This document shows positions 30,101 to 36,622 of a DNA stretch of 43,469 bases, piece after piece; within the stretch, counting starts at the first letter, position 1, and every line of letters starts with the position of its first letter. The stretch is from a virus. The notes under the pieces were generated by a model. It saw nothing but the letters and a program-made list of their open reading frames with translations, was not told the origin of the DNA and ran no database searches. The stretch is taken from positions 1 through 43,469 of the IMG/VR virus record IMGVR_UViG_3300032893_000109. One strand, given 5' to 3'. Position numbers and translations under genes: made by a program.

Positions 30101-30736
30101 CGCGAAATCGTGATCGACGGCGACGCCGCGATCGTTGATGCGTTCCGAGGCGTGATACTCGGCCCATTCATCGAGCGTCAGCGGGCGCGTTGAGTTCCAC
30201 ACGTTGCGCATGACTTCGGTGTCCTTCGCGCCGTACGCGCGAAAGCGGCCGAGCTTGGCGTGATTCGCCGGGTTCCAATCCTCACGCGTGCCGTGCGACA
30301 GTTCCGCAATCAGCCCTTTGCCGGCGCGATCCTTCGCCGGCAGTCCCAACGCTTCGCACGCTTTCTCGAGCTTGCCCGGCAAGTTGTTCGCTTCGGCTTG
30401 CGCCTGCGCGCACAGCCATTGTTCCGGACGCGTGCGCGGCCATTGGTAGTCGCGCCGCGTCATCACTTCATTCCAGATGTGCCGATCGAAAAATGCGTTC
30501 CACGCGATCAGGTAGCCGCCGTCGGCGACGTGATCGAACAGATCGAGCAGTGCGGCGGGCGCTTGATCGTCGCTACCCCAACACCACCACGGCGACCACA
30601 CGTGCGCCGGTTCGTTGTCGAATGCCCACGTCCACACCAACACGTCCGTCGATGGGTCGCGCGCGTACTTGTACGCACCGACCGCTTTCAGATCGGCGAG
30701 CGAGCGCGTTTCGCTATCGAGAAACACGAGCGTCAC
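27098..30736 (-). CDS. Family A DNA polymerase precursor containing two inteins
   Basis: 1212 codons; GTG start overlapping the stop of a small upstream gene. N-terminal 3'-5' exonuclease: FLDSETRS at 5-12 and GGYLIAWNAFFDRHIW at 73-88. Intein 1 (358-615) interrupts the conserved T-G-R-x|S-S motif (QTGRF then SSRGVQIHN). Polymerase motif A is VWGDWDQIEARVLPWL (683-698), motif B ERQAYGKVPELALGFGG (737-753). Intein 2 (880-1136) interrupts WYGTL|CENVTQATS. Motif C is LHVHDEIVLEV (1162-1172). After splicing, 697 residues remain, a normal size for a phage PolA. It replicates the genome with the PrimPol-helicase. Confidence 0.92.
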   Translation of the reverse strand: MTLVFLDSETRSLADLKAVGAYKYARDPSTDVLVWTWAFDNEPAHVWSPWWCWGSDDQAPAALLDLFDHVADGGYLIAWNAFFDRHIWNEVMTRRDYQWPRTRPEQWLCAQAQAEANNLPGKLEKACEALGLPAKDRAGKGLIAELSHGTREDWNPANHAKLGRFRAYGAKDTEVMRNVWNSTRPLTLDEWAEYHASERINDRGVAVDHDFARAAMRYANAENADLNRQLFELTGIENLTVTNHVLKAKWLRDQLWPSPELQALVIRPPREKNGVETARQSADRSTREAVATALANPDFAQLFDDVHLSRIVTFLGILEAGNSAAVRKFTAIANQVCSDGRVHGSYSFNGAGQTGRFCVDAATLIETARGPIRIDQIAVGDFVLTHCGRYRPVVSKCTKGVEAMYRIEFAHGGHVTCTAGHRIWHDGEWRHVSELESFARQNVSASGSRSIPEAIRDDRPNCAALANELRNDSPHHRGGCRRSNAQETSWSESLALETRYTQSDVWFAESGWSNSSRKISGVVGSRNAAVRVRASPRIDERTQTETLAGWLGDSPHQRRSNRQSPRQLRVGDEARASIVARPEITWVVSVGERTVWDICVSGDHSYVSEGVAHHNSSRGVQIHNLIRAPLDADDPDRAMDAIEDILAGASAESLEDVYELPMSRLLARLIRPTFIAPEGKVLVWGDWDQIEARVLPWLADSPGAEAKLELFRTGAPVYKIMAAGILGKAVEEITAHERQAYGKVPELALGFGGSVGAFAAMGRNYGVALPEEQVRAIVDGWRRVNSWARDFWDALWGAFVGAWQHPGEWFRAGRVRYLFHPALMRGTMICALPCGRWIVYPQLKRERYETEDGITRIRTTFVKGFSAGIARVELWYGTLCIARGTEVLTSRGWIPIESVAAADRVWDGENWVVHSGVVRNGKRGTIDVYGVLMTPDHLVLTHEGWNTASEAQRRGLKRQNVRLPDGVNATPASAATRFVLGLSLRVREISYRGGRRFKTAFRSFLRLQGAHSVSGGTSYPRTDAAPVVLGVALHESSMHEPTTSSVEELRRSRDFGLSPMVAFREFLARHASHLRKRTHPRSSEQQRQLHTEELPLGDSYRTGEQQTAEVYDILNCGPLHQFVVRGRDGQPLIVHNCENVTQATSASFLRRALSQLSDSCILHVHDEIVLEVAEADEYLWRERLKENMLFLPEWAAGLPLSATIDAGPYYTK
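27329..28099 (-). mobile_element. Intein 2 of the DNA polymerase (257 residues)
   Basis: Starts with Cys880 in CIARGTEVLTSRGWIPIESV (block A), block B near MTPDHLVLTHEGW (residues about 933-945), C-terminal block F-like AEVYDILNCGPLHQFVV and block G ending LIVHN at 1136. The +1 extein residue is Cys1137. All residues needed for standard splicing (Cys1, block B His, penultimate His, terminal Asn, Cys+1) are visible. Between blocks B and F the intein frame is not recognisable but stays open. That interval is the +1-frame endonuclease gene at 27394-27912. Confidence 0.9.
27394..27912 (-). CDS. HNH endonuclease nested in the +1 frame of intein 2
   Basis: 172 residues from ATG 27912. N-terminal FGYLTALTPL, zinc-finger cysteines C41, C43, C45, C64 and C66 (VCRCVCGK, SCGCK), then HPLYWVWRSMKARCTNPRHR, WKNYGGRGISVCRRW, and HNH core LTLDRRNNNGNYTPKNCRW (137-155) followed by QANNRRR. 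This is the full-length pattern of a widespread phage HNH family, so it is a real protein, not a shadow. The ATG lies in intein block B and the stop precedes block F. No clear SD; expression may use coupling or weak initiation. Confidence 0.88.
   Translation of the reverse strand: MKVGTQQAKHNAEDLSGKTFGYLTALTPLRRPPRRGLFWVCRCVCGKSHTVAAGDLKRRSDHSCGCKVRIQLAAARRTHGLTQHPLYWVWRSMKARCTNPRHRAWKNYGGRGISVCRRWLRFENFWRDMHPTYVKGLTLDRRNNNGNYTPKNCRWATRIEQANNRRRKSTTS
28892..29665 (-). mobile_element. Intein 1 of the DNA polymerase (258 residues)
   Basis: Starts with Cys358 in CVDAATLIETARGPIRIDQI (block A); block B VTCTAGHRIW (415-424). C-terminal blocks ITWVVSVGERTVWDICV and SGDHSYVSEGVAHHN end at Asn615 with penultimate His; the +1 residue is Ser616. 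All canonical splice residues are present. The central part (about 440-580) is low-complexity R/S-rich and has no LAGLIDADG or HNH motif in this frame. It is the other-frame reading of the endonuclease gene at 28903-29445. Confidence 0.9.
28903..29445 (-). CDS. HNH endonuclease nested in the +1 frame of intein 1
   Basis: 180 residues from ATG 29445. N-terminal helix-turn-helix-like part (FETIDQIAQHWQTSYETIRR), NUMOD-like TRNPMFGLRKAG, HNH core WEIHHINDDPTDNRPDNFAL (121-140; H124, H125, N133, N137) with downstream H146 and H150. Complete and typical, so coding. It starts just after intein block B and runs to four codons before the intein end, so its last 35 residues share DNA with the C-terminal splicing blocks. 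The +1 frame is the same relative frame as in intein 2. The weak upstream GGGG is the only SD-like sequence. Confidence 0.88.
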   Translation of the reverse strand: MSANSNLLRDKTFRRQVVDRYLKQFETIDQIAQHWQTSYETIRRIIAEDVDEATRKKRRGANHSRSKLGTRNPMFGLRKAGGPIRRAKYLASWDHETQQYVYEHRRVLMKELRLKRWPVGWEIHHINDDPTDNRPDNFALVTKRGHQLLHAQKLRGLSLWEKEQFGTSVLAEITATFQKA

Positions 30737-30876
30737 GATGGCGTGCTTTTCTTTAACGCCCGATTGAGTCGGTACATGACGCCGGACAAATTTCCGTCTA
30801 CCGTCTTCAGCGCCCTTGGTTCGCGGCGCTTGCTACGCGGTTTACGGTGTCCCGCTGTCTTGTGGGGCTTTTTCAC
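30733..30876 (-). CDS. Small basic protein upstream of DNA polymerase, 47 aa
   Basis: GTG 30876, stop TGA overlapping the GTG of the polymerase gene (GTGA). Begins MKKPHKTAGHRKPRSKRREP and ends with a helix (SGVMYRLNRALKK). The stop/start overlap and fit into the gap support it. The SD is weak. A hairpin lies just upstream. It may couple polymerase translation. No family recognised. Confidence 0.5.
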   Translation of the reverse strand: MKKPHKTAGHRKPRSKRREPRALKTVDGNLSGVMYRLNRALKKSTPS

Positions 30877-30887
30877 GACGAAAGATC

Positions 30888-30906
30888 GGGGGCGCAATGC
30901 GCCCCC
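30888..30906 (-). terminator. Hairpin between the 251-residue gene and the polymerase operon
   Basis: 8-bp GC stem GGGGGCGC / GCGCCCCC with a 3-base loop, 12 bases after the upstream stop. Leftward it is followed by GATCTTTCG (short T-run), rightward by TTTCCTT. Probably a partial terminator or attenuator that lowers polymerase expression. Confidence 0.55.
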
Positions 30907-30918
30907 TTTCCTTCTCGG

Positions 30919-31674
30919 TTACGCCGTCGCACGACGACGTCGCCGAGCACCCGCGGCAGCTTCGGGCGACGCGGCGGCTGGGGAGGCGGTGGCGTCGGCC
31001 TGTGCAGGCGGGGGTGTTGCAGCCGCAGCCGGCGTGGCTGCAACCGGAGCCGGTTGTGCGGCTGCCAGCGCCGGTGCGGGGGCACCGACACTGTTTCCTT
31101 GCGCGTCGATCCAACGCAGCACCGAGAGCACGGGCGTGAAGGTCAACCCGTGTTTCTTGTGCTGGTAGGAATCGACGCCGAGATCGATCACCGGATACGG
31201 GTGCGCCGGATCGGTTTGCACTTGCTGCATGATCTCGACGATCAATTTCTTGATCGCTGATCGGAAGCCGAGCGCAGTCGATTTGTAGAGCACGGTGACG
31301 CCTTCGTCTTCGCCGTTCAGACATTTCAACTCGACCGATGCTTCCTGCTTCCATTCGCCGCCGTAGTCCGGCAGCGCGTTGCGGTCGGGCGCCGGCAGAT
31401 TGAACGGCACCAACTGTTCGCCGAGCAATTCGCTGTCCACCCAGCACGCGTAGCCGTGCTGCAGTGTGTGCAAATTGACGGCCCATTCGCTGCCTTCCTC
31501 CACGGCCAGATTCTCCGGACCGAAGACGAACTCGCCGGACTTGATCAACCGCAGGATGGGCAGACCGCCGCCGATACCGGATGCGATGTTGCCGCCCATG
31601 TTCTGCAGCCCCTTCATCAGCTCGGCCGGGTTGGCCGGTAGGTGCGAACCGAACGTAGCTATTTCCTGACTCAC
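30919..31674 (-). CDS. Putative single-stranded DNA-binding-type protein with Ala/Pro-rich tail, 251 aa
   Basis: GTG 31674 overlapping the TGA of the DUF2800 gene, with GGAG nearby; the longer in-frame ORF is only a shadow. Beta-rich body (GGLPILRLIKSGEFVFGPEN, EEGSEWAVNLHTLQHGYACW, KKLIVEIMQQVQ, TFTPVLSVLRWI). Then comes a flexible Ala/Pro tail of about 55 residues ending in RRRRR. A gene in this place, beside a DUF2800 nuclease, is often a ssDNA-binding protein (DUF2815-like), but I do not see the usual signature. Assignment is by context only. Confidence 0.55.
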   Translation of the reverse strand: MSQEIATFGSHLPANPAELMKGLQNMGGNIASGIGGGLPILRLIKSGEFVFGPENLAVEEGSEWAVNLHTLQHGYACWVDSELLGEQLVPFNLPAPDRNALPDYGGEWKQEASVELKCLNGEDEGVTVLYKSTALGFRSAIKKLIVEIMQQVQTDPAHPYPVIDLGVDSYQHKKHGLTFTPVLSVLRWIDAQGNSVGAPAPALAAAQPAPVAATPAAAATPPPAQADATASPAAASPEAAAGARRRRRATA

Positions 31675-32870
31675 TTGGTTTCTCCGTTTGCCTTGATGTT
31701 TGCGTCTTGCAACGCGTTTGCGAGCAACGCGAAGGGGTTTACCACCGCTTCGCGTTTGTCTGAGTCTGGCGCGATCGTCAGACCCGAACTCTTCGATTCT
31801 ACGAGGGGCGTGAGCCACTTGTCATAGAATTTCTTGTTCAATTTTTCCGCCTGCGTCGGCGAGATCAACGTCTCCTTGACGATGTCGATCTTGCGGAATT
31901 TCTTGCGCAGCCGCGCCTCGGCGTTCAGTTCGTCGACCCACTGCCGCCGCGGCTGTTTCGGTACGAGTTTCCAACCGGGGATCGTCGCACCGTTCTCGAG
32001 TTCGCACTGCGCGAGCGCATAGACGTCGTTGACCCAACGCTTGAGCAGTTCGGCTTTCTCGAGCAGGACAGAAAGCTCGACAGTGGTGGCACTTCCGGGC
32101 GTGTGGGTCAGGGCATCGGTCGCAAGCGCGGTGTGCGCGGGACAGATCGGCCGCGCGGAGCACCAACGACAGTGCGGTCCCGCTTTGATCGGCGGTTCCG
32201 GCGCCTGCGCTTGTTCCACGGCTTTGACGGCCAAGTCGACCAGATCCTCGACCCAATCGATCGTCGTCTCCCACGTGTCGTATGTCCTGTTCGATCCGGC
32301 GCGCGGCTGCACGATGCAGCACACCACACCCGTGACGTCGGCGGTGAATGCGTTGATCTCTTCGTCTTCGTTTTCGTACAGCGCGCAGCCGGCATAGAAG
32401 CCGAGTTGGTAGTTGCCTTCGACATCGACCGCGACGCCGTCGCCGAACTTCCAATCGATCACCCACAGCCGCTTGCGCGAGTCTTTCGCGAGCACATCGC
32501 ACGTGCCGAACGCGCCGGGAATCACCGCGCCGAGCGACACTTTCGCTTCGACGAACCAATCTTCGATCCGGTGTTCGCCGACCAACTCCCAGAACGCGTC
32601 TGTCGCCGGCGCGAGCTTATTGCGCACGTGATCGATCGTGACGATCAGATCGTCACCGAAGCCGAGATCTTGACCGACCAGTTGATCGAGATCCTTGCCC
32701 CTCAGTTCACTCGCCAGAATCAGTTCCATTGCCGCGTGCAGCATCGAGCCTTCGCGCGCGTAGTCCGATCCGACTTGCTTCGGCATCTTCTCTTCGAGCT
32801 TGTAGCTCGCCGGGCAGTTGATGCGCTGTGCAGCCTTACTGCCTCCAATGATCGTCGAGTGTTCGCTCAT
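31671..32870 (-). CDS. DUF2800 protein, RecB-like PD-(D/E)XK nuclease
   Basis: 399 residues. GSKAAQRINCPASYKLEE, REGSMLHAAMELILA (conserved G-x-x-x-H), GAFGTCDVLAKD then LWVIDWKFGDG (catalytic D...D-x-K), YQLGFYAGCAL (Q-L-x-x-Y). The cysteine group CRWCSARPICPAH may hold an iron-sulfur cluster or zinc as in AddB/Cas4-type nucleases. Likely acts in phage recombination or DNA processing beside replication genes. Start overlaps the upstream TGA (ATGA). Confidence 0.82.
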   Translation of the reverse strand: MSEHSTIIGGSKAAQRINCPASYKLEEKMPKQVGSDYAREGSMLHAAMELILASELRGKDLDQLVGQDLGFGDDLIVTIDHVRNKLAPATDAFWELVGEHRIEDWFVEAKVSLGAVIPGAFGTCDVLAKDSRKRLWVIDWKFGDGVAVDVEGNYQLGFYAGCALYENEDEEINAFTADVTGVVCCIVQPRAGSNRTYDTWETTIDWVEDLVDLAVKAVEQAQAPEPPIKAGPHCRWCSARPICPAHTALATDALTHTPGSATTVELSVLLEKAELLKRWVNDVYALAQCELENGATIPGWKLVPKQPRRQWVDELNAEARLRKKFRKIDIVKETLISPTQAEKLNKKFYDKWLTPLVESKSSGLTIAPDSDKREAVVNPFALLANALQDANIKANGETK

Positions 32871-33409
32871 CCCTCACCCTCCGTCGTGCGGTCGATGGCA
32901 GGAAGCGCCTGCGCCAACAGCACACCGAGCTTGTTCCAAGCGGACGGCTTGTCGTAAACGTCCACCGGGTCGGCCTCGTATCTAACCGCGGCATCTTCAA
33001 TGCCCCGGATTCTTTCGCGCATCCGCTCCGCATCCGCCTTCGCAGCGGCGATGTAAGCGCGGACCGGTTCGGCACCATGCCAGTCACCATGTTCTCCAGT
33101 AGCGCCACTGACGAGCTGATAGATTTCATGGACTGTGGCTTTTTGCGTTCTAGCTTCTTGCGTCCAACCTTCTGCCTGGAACTTGAGGTTCTCACATTTG
33201 GCCTTCGCAGCGGCGAGTTCGCCGGAATACCACTGGCATCGTTTTTCGTACCAATCGTTTAGCTCGGCGCTTTTATCGAGTGCAGCCTTCGCAGCGGCGA
33301 GTTCTGCTTCCCGTCGATGTAGCGTGGTCCGCAGCGTGTCGTAGCCGACCTCCAACTGTTTCACGCGCTGCTTGAGCGCCTTGATCTCACTCGGGTCGAT
33401 GTCGCTCAT
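32867..33409 (-). CDS. Coiled-coil protein, 180 aa
   Basis: Long heptad helix from residue 5 to about 110 (EIKALKQRVKQLEVGYDTLR; KAALDKSAELNDWYEKRCQW), then a small helical domain ending in LGVLLAQALPAIDRT. N-terminus MSDIDPSE resembles MNDIDPKV of the next gene upstream. No recognised function; perhaps a structural partner in replication or recombination. Confidence 0.65.
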   Translation of the reverse strand: MSDIDPSEIKALKQRVKQLEVGYDTLRTTLHRREAELAAAKAALDKSAELNDWYEKRCQWYSGELAAAKAKCENLKFQAEGWTQEARTQKATVHEIYQLVSGATGEHGDWHGAEPVRAYIAAAKADAERMRERIRGIEDAAVRYEADPVDVYDKPSAWNKLGVLLAQALPAIDRTTEGEG

Positions 33410-33669
33410 GGCGCGTACCTCAAGTCGTGGCTAACGGCCGTCATGCCGCATGAGCATGACGCGGTGCCGCCGAAGTCCATCTCGATCCATGGTCCGGAGG
33501 TGAAATCGTGTGCGCATTCGTGCTTGACGTGGTTAGCGGTGCATTCCCAGCCCCGCTGTTTCCATTCGCATGTCTCTGGCGTGCACGAGATCGTCTCGCT
33601 GCATCGCTTGCCGTCGTGACACGGCGGCGGGCACATTCGGATTTCAACCTTTGGGTCGATGTCGTTCAT
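33406..33669 (-). CDS. Cysteine-rich small protein, 87 aa
   Basis: ATG 33669, overlapping the stop of the upstream gene. Nine cysteines (C13, C17, C23, C29, C34, C43, C52, C72, C74) with several His (HVKHECAHDF) suggest two zinc sites. The C-terminal CSCGMTAVSHDLRYAP looks like half a zinc ribbon. No family recognised. Tight stop/start overlaps keep it in the operon. Confidence 0.6.
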   Translation of the reverse strand: MNDIDPKVEIRMCPPPCHDGKRCSETISCTPETCEWKQRGWECTANHVKHECAHDFTSGPWIEMDFGGTASCSCGMTAVSHDLRYAP

Positions 33670-33977
33670 ACGGAAGCCTCTTTTGGAATGCCTTTGCACT
33701 CGCGTTGATAGGCGAGCATCAACTGTTGCATGCCCCACACCAACGTTTGCCCGTTCACCACGCCGATGCCGAATCCGGCCGGTTTGTTCGAACCGTCGAC
33801 GTTGATTTGAATGACGAAGATCTCGTAGATGTCGCTGATCTCGTCGAACTCCACCGGCGCCTGCGGACCGGCCAACACTTTCGGCCGCAGTTTCTTCGAC
33901 AGTTGCACGTAGGTGGCATTCGCTTGCAAGTCGACGACGTCACCCGCTGCGCAACCACCGACGATAATCGTGTTCAC
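33666..33977 (-). CDS. Hypothetical protein, 103 aa
   Basis: GTG 33977. Begins MNTIIVGGCAAGDVVDLQAN; strands EIFVIQINVDGS and FGIGVVNGQTLVWGMQQLM; C-terminal helix with QRECKGIPK. Mixed alpha/beta, no recognised domain. Second gene group of the leftward early operon. Confidence 0.6.
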   Translation of the reverse strand: MNTIIVGGCAAGDVVDLQANATYVQLSKKLRPKVLAGPQAPVEFDEISDIYEIFVIQINVDGSNKPAGFGIGVVNGQTLVWGMQQLMLAYQRECKGIPKEASV

Positions 33978-34027
33978 TCAATGTCTCCGACCGGGTGTGC
34001 CCGTATTGGCACTCGGCAGTTGATCGG

Positions 34028-34219
34028 TCACGGATTGATCCTCGCGGTGGGGTCGCTTCGAAGTTCCATCGCCGCTTCGTGAATCAATGTCTCGACGATC
34101 TCTCGCCGCGTGCGTTTGTTCACGAGTGCCAGCTTGTCGAGTTCGACGACGTGTTGTTTCGTCATGCGCATGTAGATGCCGATCTGCTGGCGAAACGGCG
34201 GATTCTTTAGCTGAGGCAT
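34028..34219 (-). CDS. Ribbon-helix-helix (Arc/CopG-type) regulator, 63 aa
   Basis: ATG 34219 within the end of the preceding small gene; a longer ORF upstream is rejected. Contains a strand QQIGIYMRMTKQ then helices HVVELDKLALVNKRTRREI and VETLIHEAAMEL, the ribbon-helix-helix layout. It lies next to the overlapping promoter pair with GATATC boxes and is the only regulator-like gene seen, so autoregulation of both directions is a reasonable inference. Confidence 0.7.
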   Translation of the reverse strand: MPQLKNPPFRQQIGIYMRMTKQHVVELDKLALVNKRTRREIVETLIHEAAMELRSDPTARINP

Positions 34220-34341
34220 GCGGGCAAGTTCCTCACGATGATGACCAAGAGTCCGGCGAGCGCGAGCCAACACAGGAAGCGGATCGCGCGGCCGAAGAAC
34301 GCCTGGGCGCGGATCAGGTTGTCGAATTCTTCGTCGTTCAT
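34207..34341 (-). CDS. Small single-span membrane protein, 44 aa
   Basis: ATG 34341 with GGAG nine bases upstream; the stop lies inside the next gene. Polar N-terminus MNDEEFDNLIRAQAFFGR, then a hydrophobic helix FLCWLALAGLLVIIV. It is the first leftward gene from the promoter at 34396. Unknown function; the position suggests early expression. Confidence 0.6.
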   Translation of the reverse strand: MNDEEFDNLIRAQAFFGRAIRFLCWLALAGLLVIIVRNLPACLS

Positions 34342-34342
34342 G

Positions 34343-34396
34343 TTGACGCACTCCGATATCAGGCGATATATTCTGATATCACGTACCGGGTGTCAA
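34343..34396. promoter_or_regulatory. Overlapping face-to-face promoters with GATATC operators
   Basis: Rightward: TTGACG 34343-34348, 18-base spacer, TATATT 34367-34372. Leftward: consensus TTGACA (34396-34391) with its -10 region in the same AT core. Two GATATCAG/CTGATATC half-sites (34355-34362 and 34373-34380) flank that core. RNA polymerase could occupy only one direction at a time, and a repressor on the half-sites would shut both. Confidence 0.6.
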
Positions 34397-34398
34397 GC

Positions 34399-35760
34399 AT
34401 GAAACAGTTTTCCGATCTCCGTCGCGATCAAGTCGAAGCGATCGAGTTCATCTGCAGCGGCGAAGACAGCTTGCTCTACGCCGACGTCGGTGCGGGTAAG
34501 ACGGTCATCGCGCTGACGGCGGTGCAGCGGTTTCCACAGTACCGTTGGCTCGGCGTCGCGCCGCGCAAGGTATGCCTCAACACGTGGCAGCAAGAGTGCG
34601 AGCAGTGGTCGCATCTACGCGGCATGCAGATTGCTCTCGCACTCGGCGAGCCGGAGCAGCGTCGCGCGATGATCGAAGGTTACGCACAACTCGTGTTGAT
34701 CAACTACGAAAACTTGCAGTGGCTGTGCGAGACGTACGATCCGTTGCCGTTCGATGCGTTGATTTGCGACGAGATCGACAAGCTGAAAGATCCGAAGTCG
34801 AAACGATTCAAGCAGTTCCGCAAGCGCGTCAAACACCTGAAGAAACGCGTTGGCATGACTGGCACACCGACCGGCAATCACTTGCTCGATCTGTGGGCGC
34901 AAGCGTTCCTGATCGACCACGGCGAATCACTCGGCAAGTCGTTTTACAAGTTCCGTTCAGAGTTCTTCTACCAAGCAGACTTCGCGGGCTACGACTGGCG
35001 TCCGTTTCCCGGCGCCGAGGAAAAGATCTACGCCAAGCTCGATGGCTTGGTGCACGTGATTCGCAATCCGATCGGCATGCCGGCCGTCGTGGATCTGCCG
35101 CCGCGCTATCTCGAGCTACCGCCGCACTTGATGAAACGCTACCGCAAGTTCGAACGCACGTTGGCCGATAAGGAATCGGGCGTCATCGCGGACACCGCGG
35201 GCGTCGCGTCCGGCAAGTTGCAGCAATTCGCGTCGGGCTTCCTGTACGTTGATGAAGAGTTGAGAGAACCCGAGCGTTGGTACGAAAAGATTCACACGGC
35301 AAAATTCGATGACCTAGATGACTTGATTAGTGAGTTGCAAGGGCAACAACTCATGATCGTCTACGCCTTCAGAGCTGAACTGTACGAACTGCAAACGCGC
35401 TACCACGATACGCTGCGCCACCTAGGCGGCGGCACGACGGACGCCGAAGATGAAAAGACAATCGAGTTATGGAACAAAGGCGAATTGCAACTGCTCGCGA
35501 TCCACGCGGCAAGCGCCGGCCACGGCTTGAATCTGCAGTACGCGAAACCGAAGCACATCTACTTTCTGACGCGACCGTGGAGCGCCGGCGCCGTGACGCA
35601 AGTCGTCGGCCGCATCAAGCGGCCGGGTGGTGCGAATACCGTGTACATGCACACGCCCGTCGTGCGCGGCACGCGTGACGAAGACGTGTTGGTCGCCAAC
35701 GCGTACAAGGAGAACTGGAATCAAGGCGCAAAAGACGCGTTCGCTCGGAGAACCGCATGA
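34399..35760 (+). CDS. SF2 (SNF2-like) DEAD-box helicase
   Basis: 453 residues from ATG 34399, about 20 bases after the predicted transcription start; the longer in-frame extension to 34087 overlaps leftward genes and the promoter. Motif I YADVGAGKTVIAL (G31-T35), Ia GVAPRKVCLNTW, II ALICDEIDKLKDP, III GMTGTPTGN, V SAGHGLNLQYA and VI TQVVGRIKRPG are all present. This is the phage SNF2-type helicase family, probably acting in replication or recombination. Weak SD, so a leaderless-like or low-level start is possible. Confidence 0.88.
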   Translation: MKQFSDLRRDQVEAIEFICSGEDSLLYADVGAGKTVIALTAVQRFPQYRWLGVAPRKVCLNTWQQECEQWSHLRGMQIALALGEPEQRRAMIEGYAQLVLINYENLQWLCETYDPLPFDALICDEIDKLKDPKSKRFKQFRKRVKHLKKRVGMTGTPTGNHLLDLWAQAFLIDHGESLGKSFYKFRSEFFYQADFAGYDWRPFPGAEEKIYAKLDGLVHVIRNPIGMPAVVDLPPRYLELPPHLMKRYRKFERTLADKESGVIADTAGVASGKLQQFASGFLYVDEELREPERWYEKIHTAKFDDLDDLISELQGQQLMIVYAFRAELYELQTRYHDTLRHLGGGTTDAEDEKTIELWNKGELQLLAIHAASAGHGLNLQYAKPKHIYFLTRPWSAGAVTQVVGRIKRPGGANTVYMHTPVVRGTRDEDVLVANAYKENWNQGAKDAFARRTA

Positions 35761-36203
35761 GCCTTCCTTACGAGAACGCGACGTCGGGGCAGAAAGCACT
35801 GAGTGACATTCAGAAGATTCTCGGCGGCTTCGGGTGCAATAAATTCGGCTCGATGATCGATACCGGAGCGCAAGAATTGCTAGTCCAATTCGAATACCGA
35901 GGGCGTCAAGTGTCGGTGCGCGCATCGGCGAAAGGCTACGCCGCTGCGTGGCTGCGCAAACACCCTTACACCCATCGAATGCGTTCGTCACGCAGCGAGC
36001 ACGAACGCAAAGCGCTGGAAATCGCGAATCTAGCGATCTACTCGATGCTACGTGATTGGATCAAAGGGCAAGTCACCGCGGTTGAAGTCGGTATCTTATC
36101 GTTCGAGGGTGCTTTCCTCGGGCAGATCATGCTGCCGAGCGGAAAGACGGTGTTAGAGCACGTCGAACAAAACCAGTTGCTACTCACAGGACCTGCGCAG
36201 TGA
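35757..36203 (+). CDS. Hypothetical protein, 148 aa
   Basis: ATG overlaps the TGA of the helicase gene (ATGA). Beta-alpha protein (LLVQFEYRGRQVSVRASAKG, AAWLRKHPYTHRMRSS, RKALEIANLAIYSMLRDWIK, VGILSFEGAFLGQIML). Similar small genes accompany phage helicase/VRR-NUC pairs, but I do not know their function. Ends coupled to the VRR-NUC gene. Confidence 0.65.
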   Translation: MSLPYENATSGQKALSDIQKILGGFGCNKFGSMIDTGAQELLVQFEYRGRQVSVRASAKGYAAAWLRKHPYTHRMRSSRSEHERKALEIANLAIYSMLRDWIKGQVTAVEVGILSFEGAFLGQIMLPSGKTVLEHVEQNQLLLTGPAQ

Positions 36204-36514
36204 CACTCGAGCGCGACATCGAAGACGCGTGCGTCACCTTCGCGGAAGCGTCGGGGTGGTTGGTCTACAAGATGGACCGCAGCCGATCGAAACGCGGTTG
36301 GCCCGATCGCGTGTTCTTCGGTCCGAACGGCGAGCACTTCTTCGTGGAGTTCAAACGGCCTGGTGAAAAGCTATCGCCGCAGCAAGAGCGACGACTCGAT
36401 CAGCTAACGGACCGGAACCACTACGCGACGGTTGTCACCACCTTCGAGCTTTTCCGCGTCGCGCTCTTGGTCGCCACTGAACGCTACAAGCGCGGCATCG
36501 AGCGCGTCACGTAG
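36200..36514 (+). CDS. VRR-NUC domain nuclease
   Basis: 104 residues, GTG 36200 overlapping the previous TGA. The VRR-NUC core is clear: FAEASGWLVYKMDR, RGWPDRVFFGPNGEHFFVEF then KRPGEKLSPQQ (catalytic D and E-x-K), and ATVVTTFELFRVAL. These small nucleases belong to the PD-(D/E)XK fold and usually work with the adjacent helicase, probably in resolving DNA structures. The 3' end overlaps a convergent leftward gene by 111 bases. Confidence 0.88.
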   Translation: MTLERDIEDACVTFAEASGWLVYKMDRSRSKRGWPDRVFFGPNGEHFFVEFKRPGEKLSPQQERRLDQLTDRNHYATVVTTFELFRVALLVATERYKRGIERVT

Positions 36515-36622
36515 CTCGGTCGCCGTCGCGACGTCGTAGACCATCTTCTGACCGTTGATGACGACGTCGATGTAGACGTTCGGCGTGACGACGACGTTAG
36601 GCGCTTGGGTTTGCGGGGGCAT
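36404..36622 (-). CDS. Hypothetical late protein, 72 aa, overlapping VRR-NUC tail to tail
   Basis: ATG 36622. Begins MPPQTQAPNVVVTPNVYIDV and continues VINGQKMVYDVATATELRDA, a strand-helix pattern that looks coding. The last 37 residues are antisense to the end of the VRR-NUC gene. It is the terminal gene of the late cluster and overlaps the preceding late gene by 26 bases. No family recognised. Confidence 0.55.
   Translation of the reverse strand: MPPQTQAPNVVVTPNVYIDVVINGQKMVYDVATATELRDALDAALVAFSGDQERDAEKLEGGDNRRVVVPVR

Noticed and set aside
34087-34398. In-frame upstream extension of the helicase gene
   Set aside because: Covers the divergent regulator gene and the promoters; ATG 34399 gives the complete helicase.
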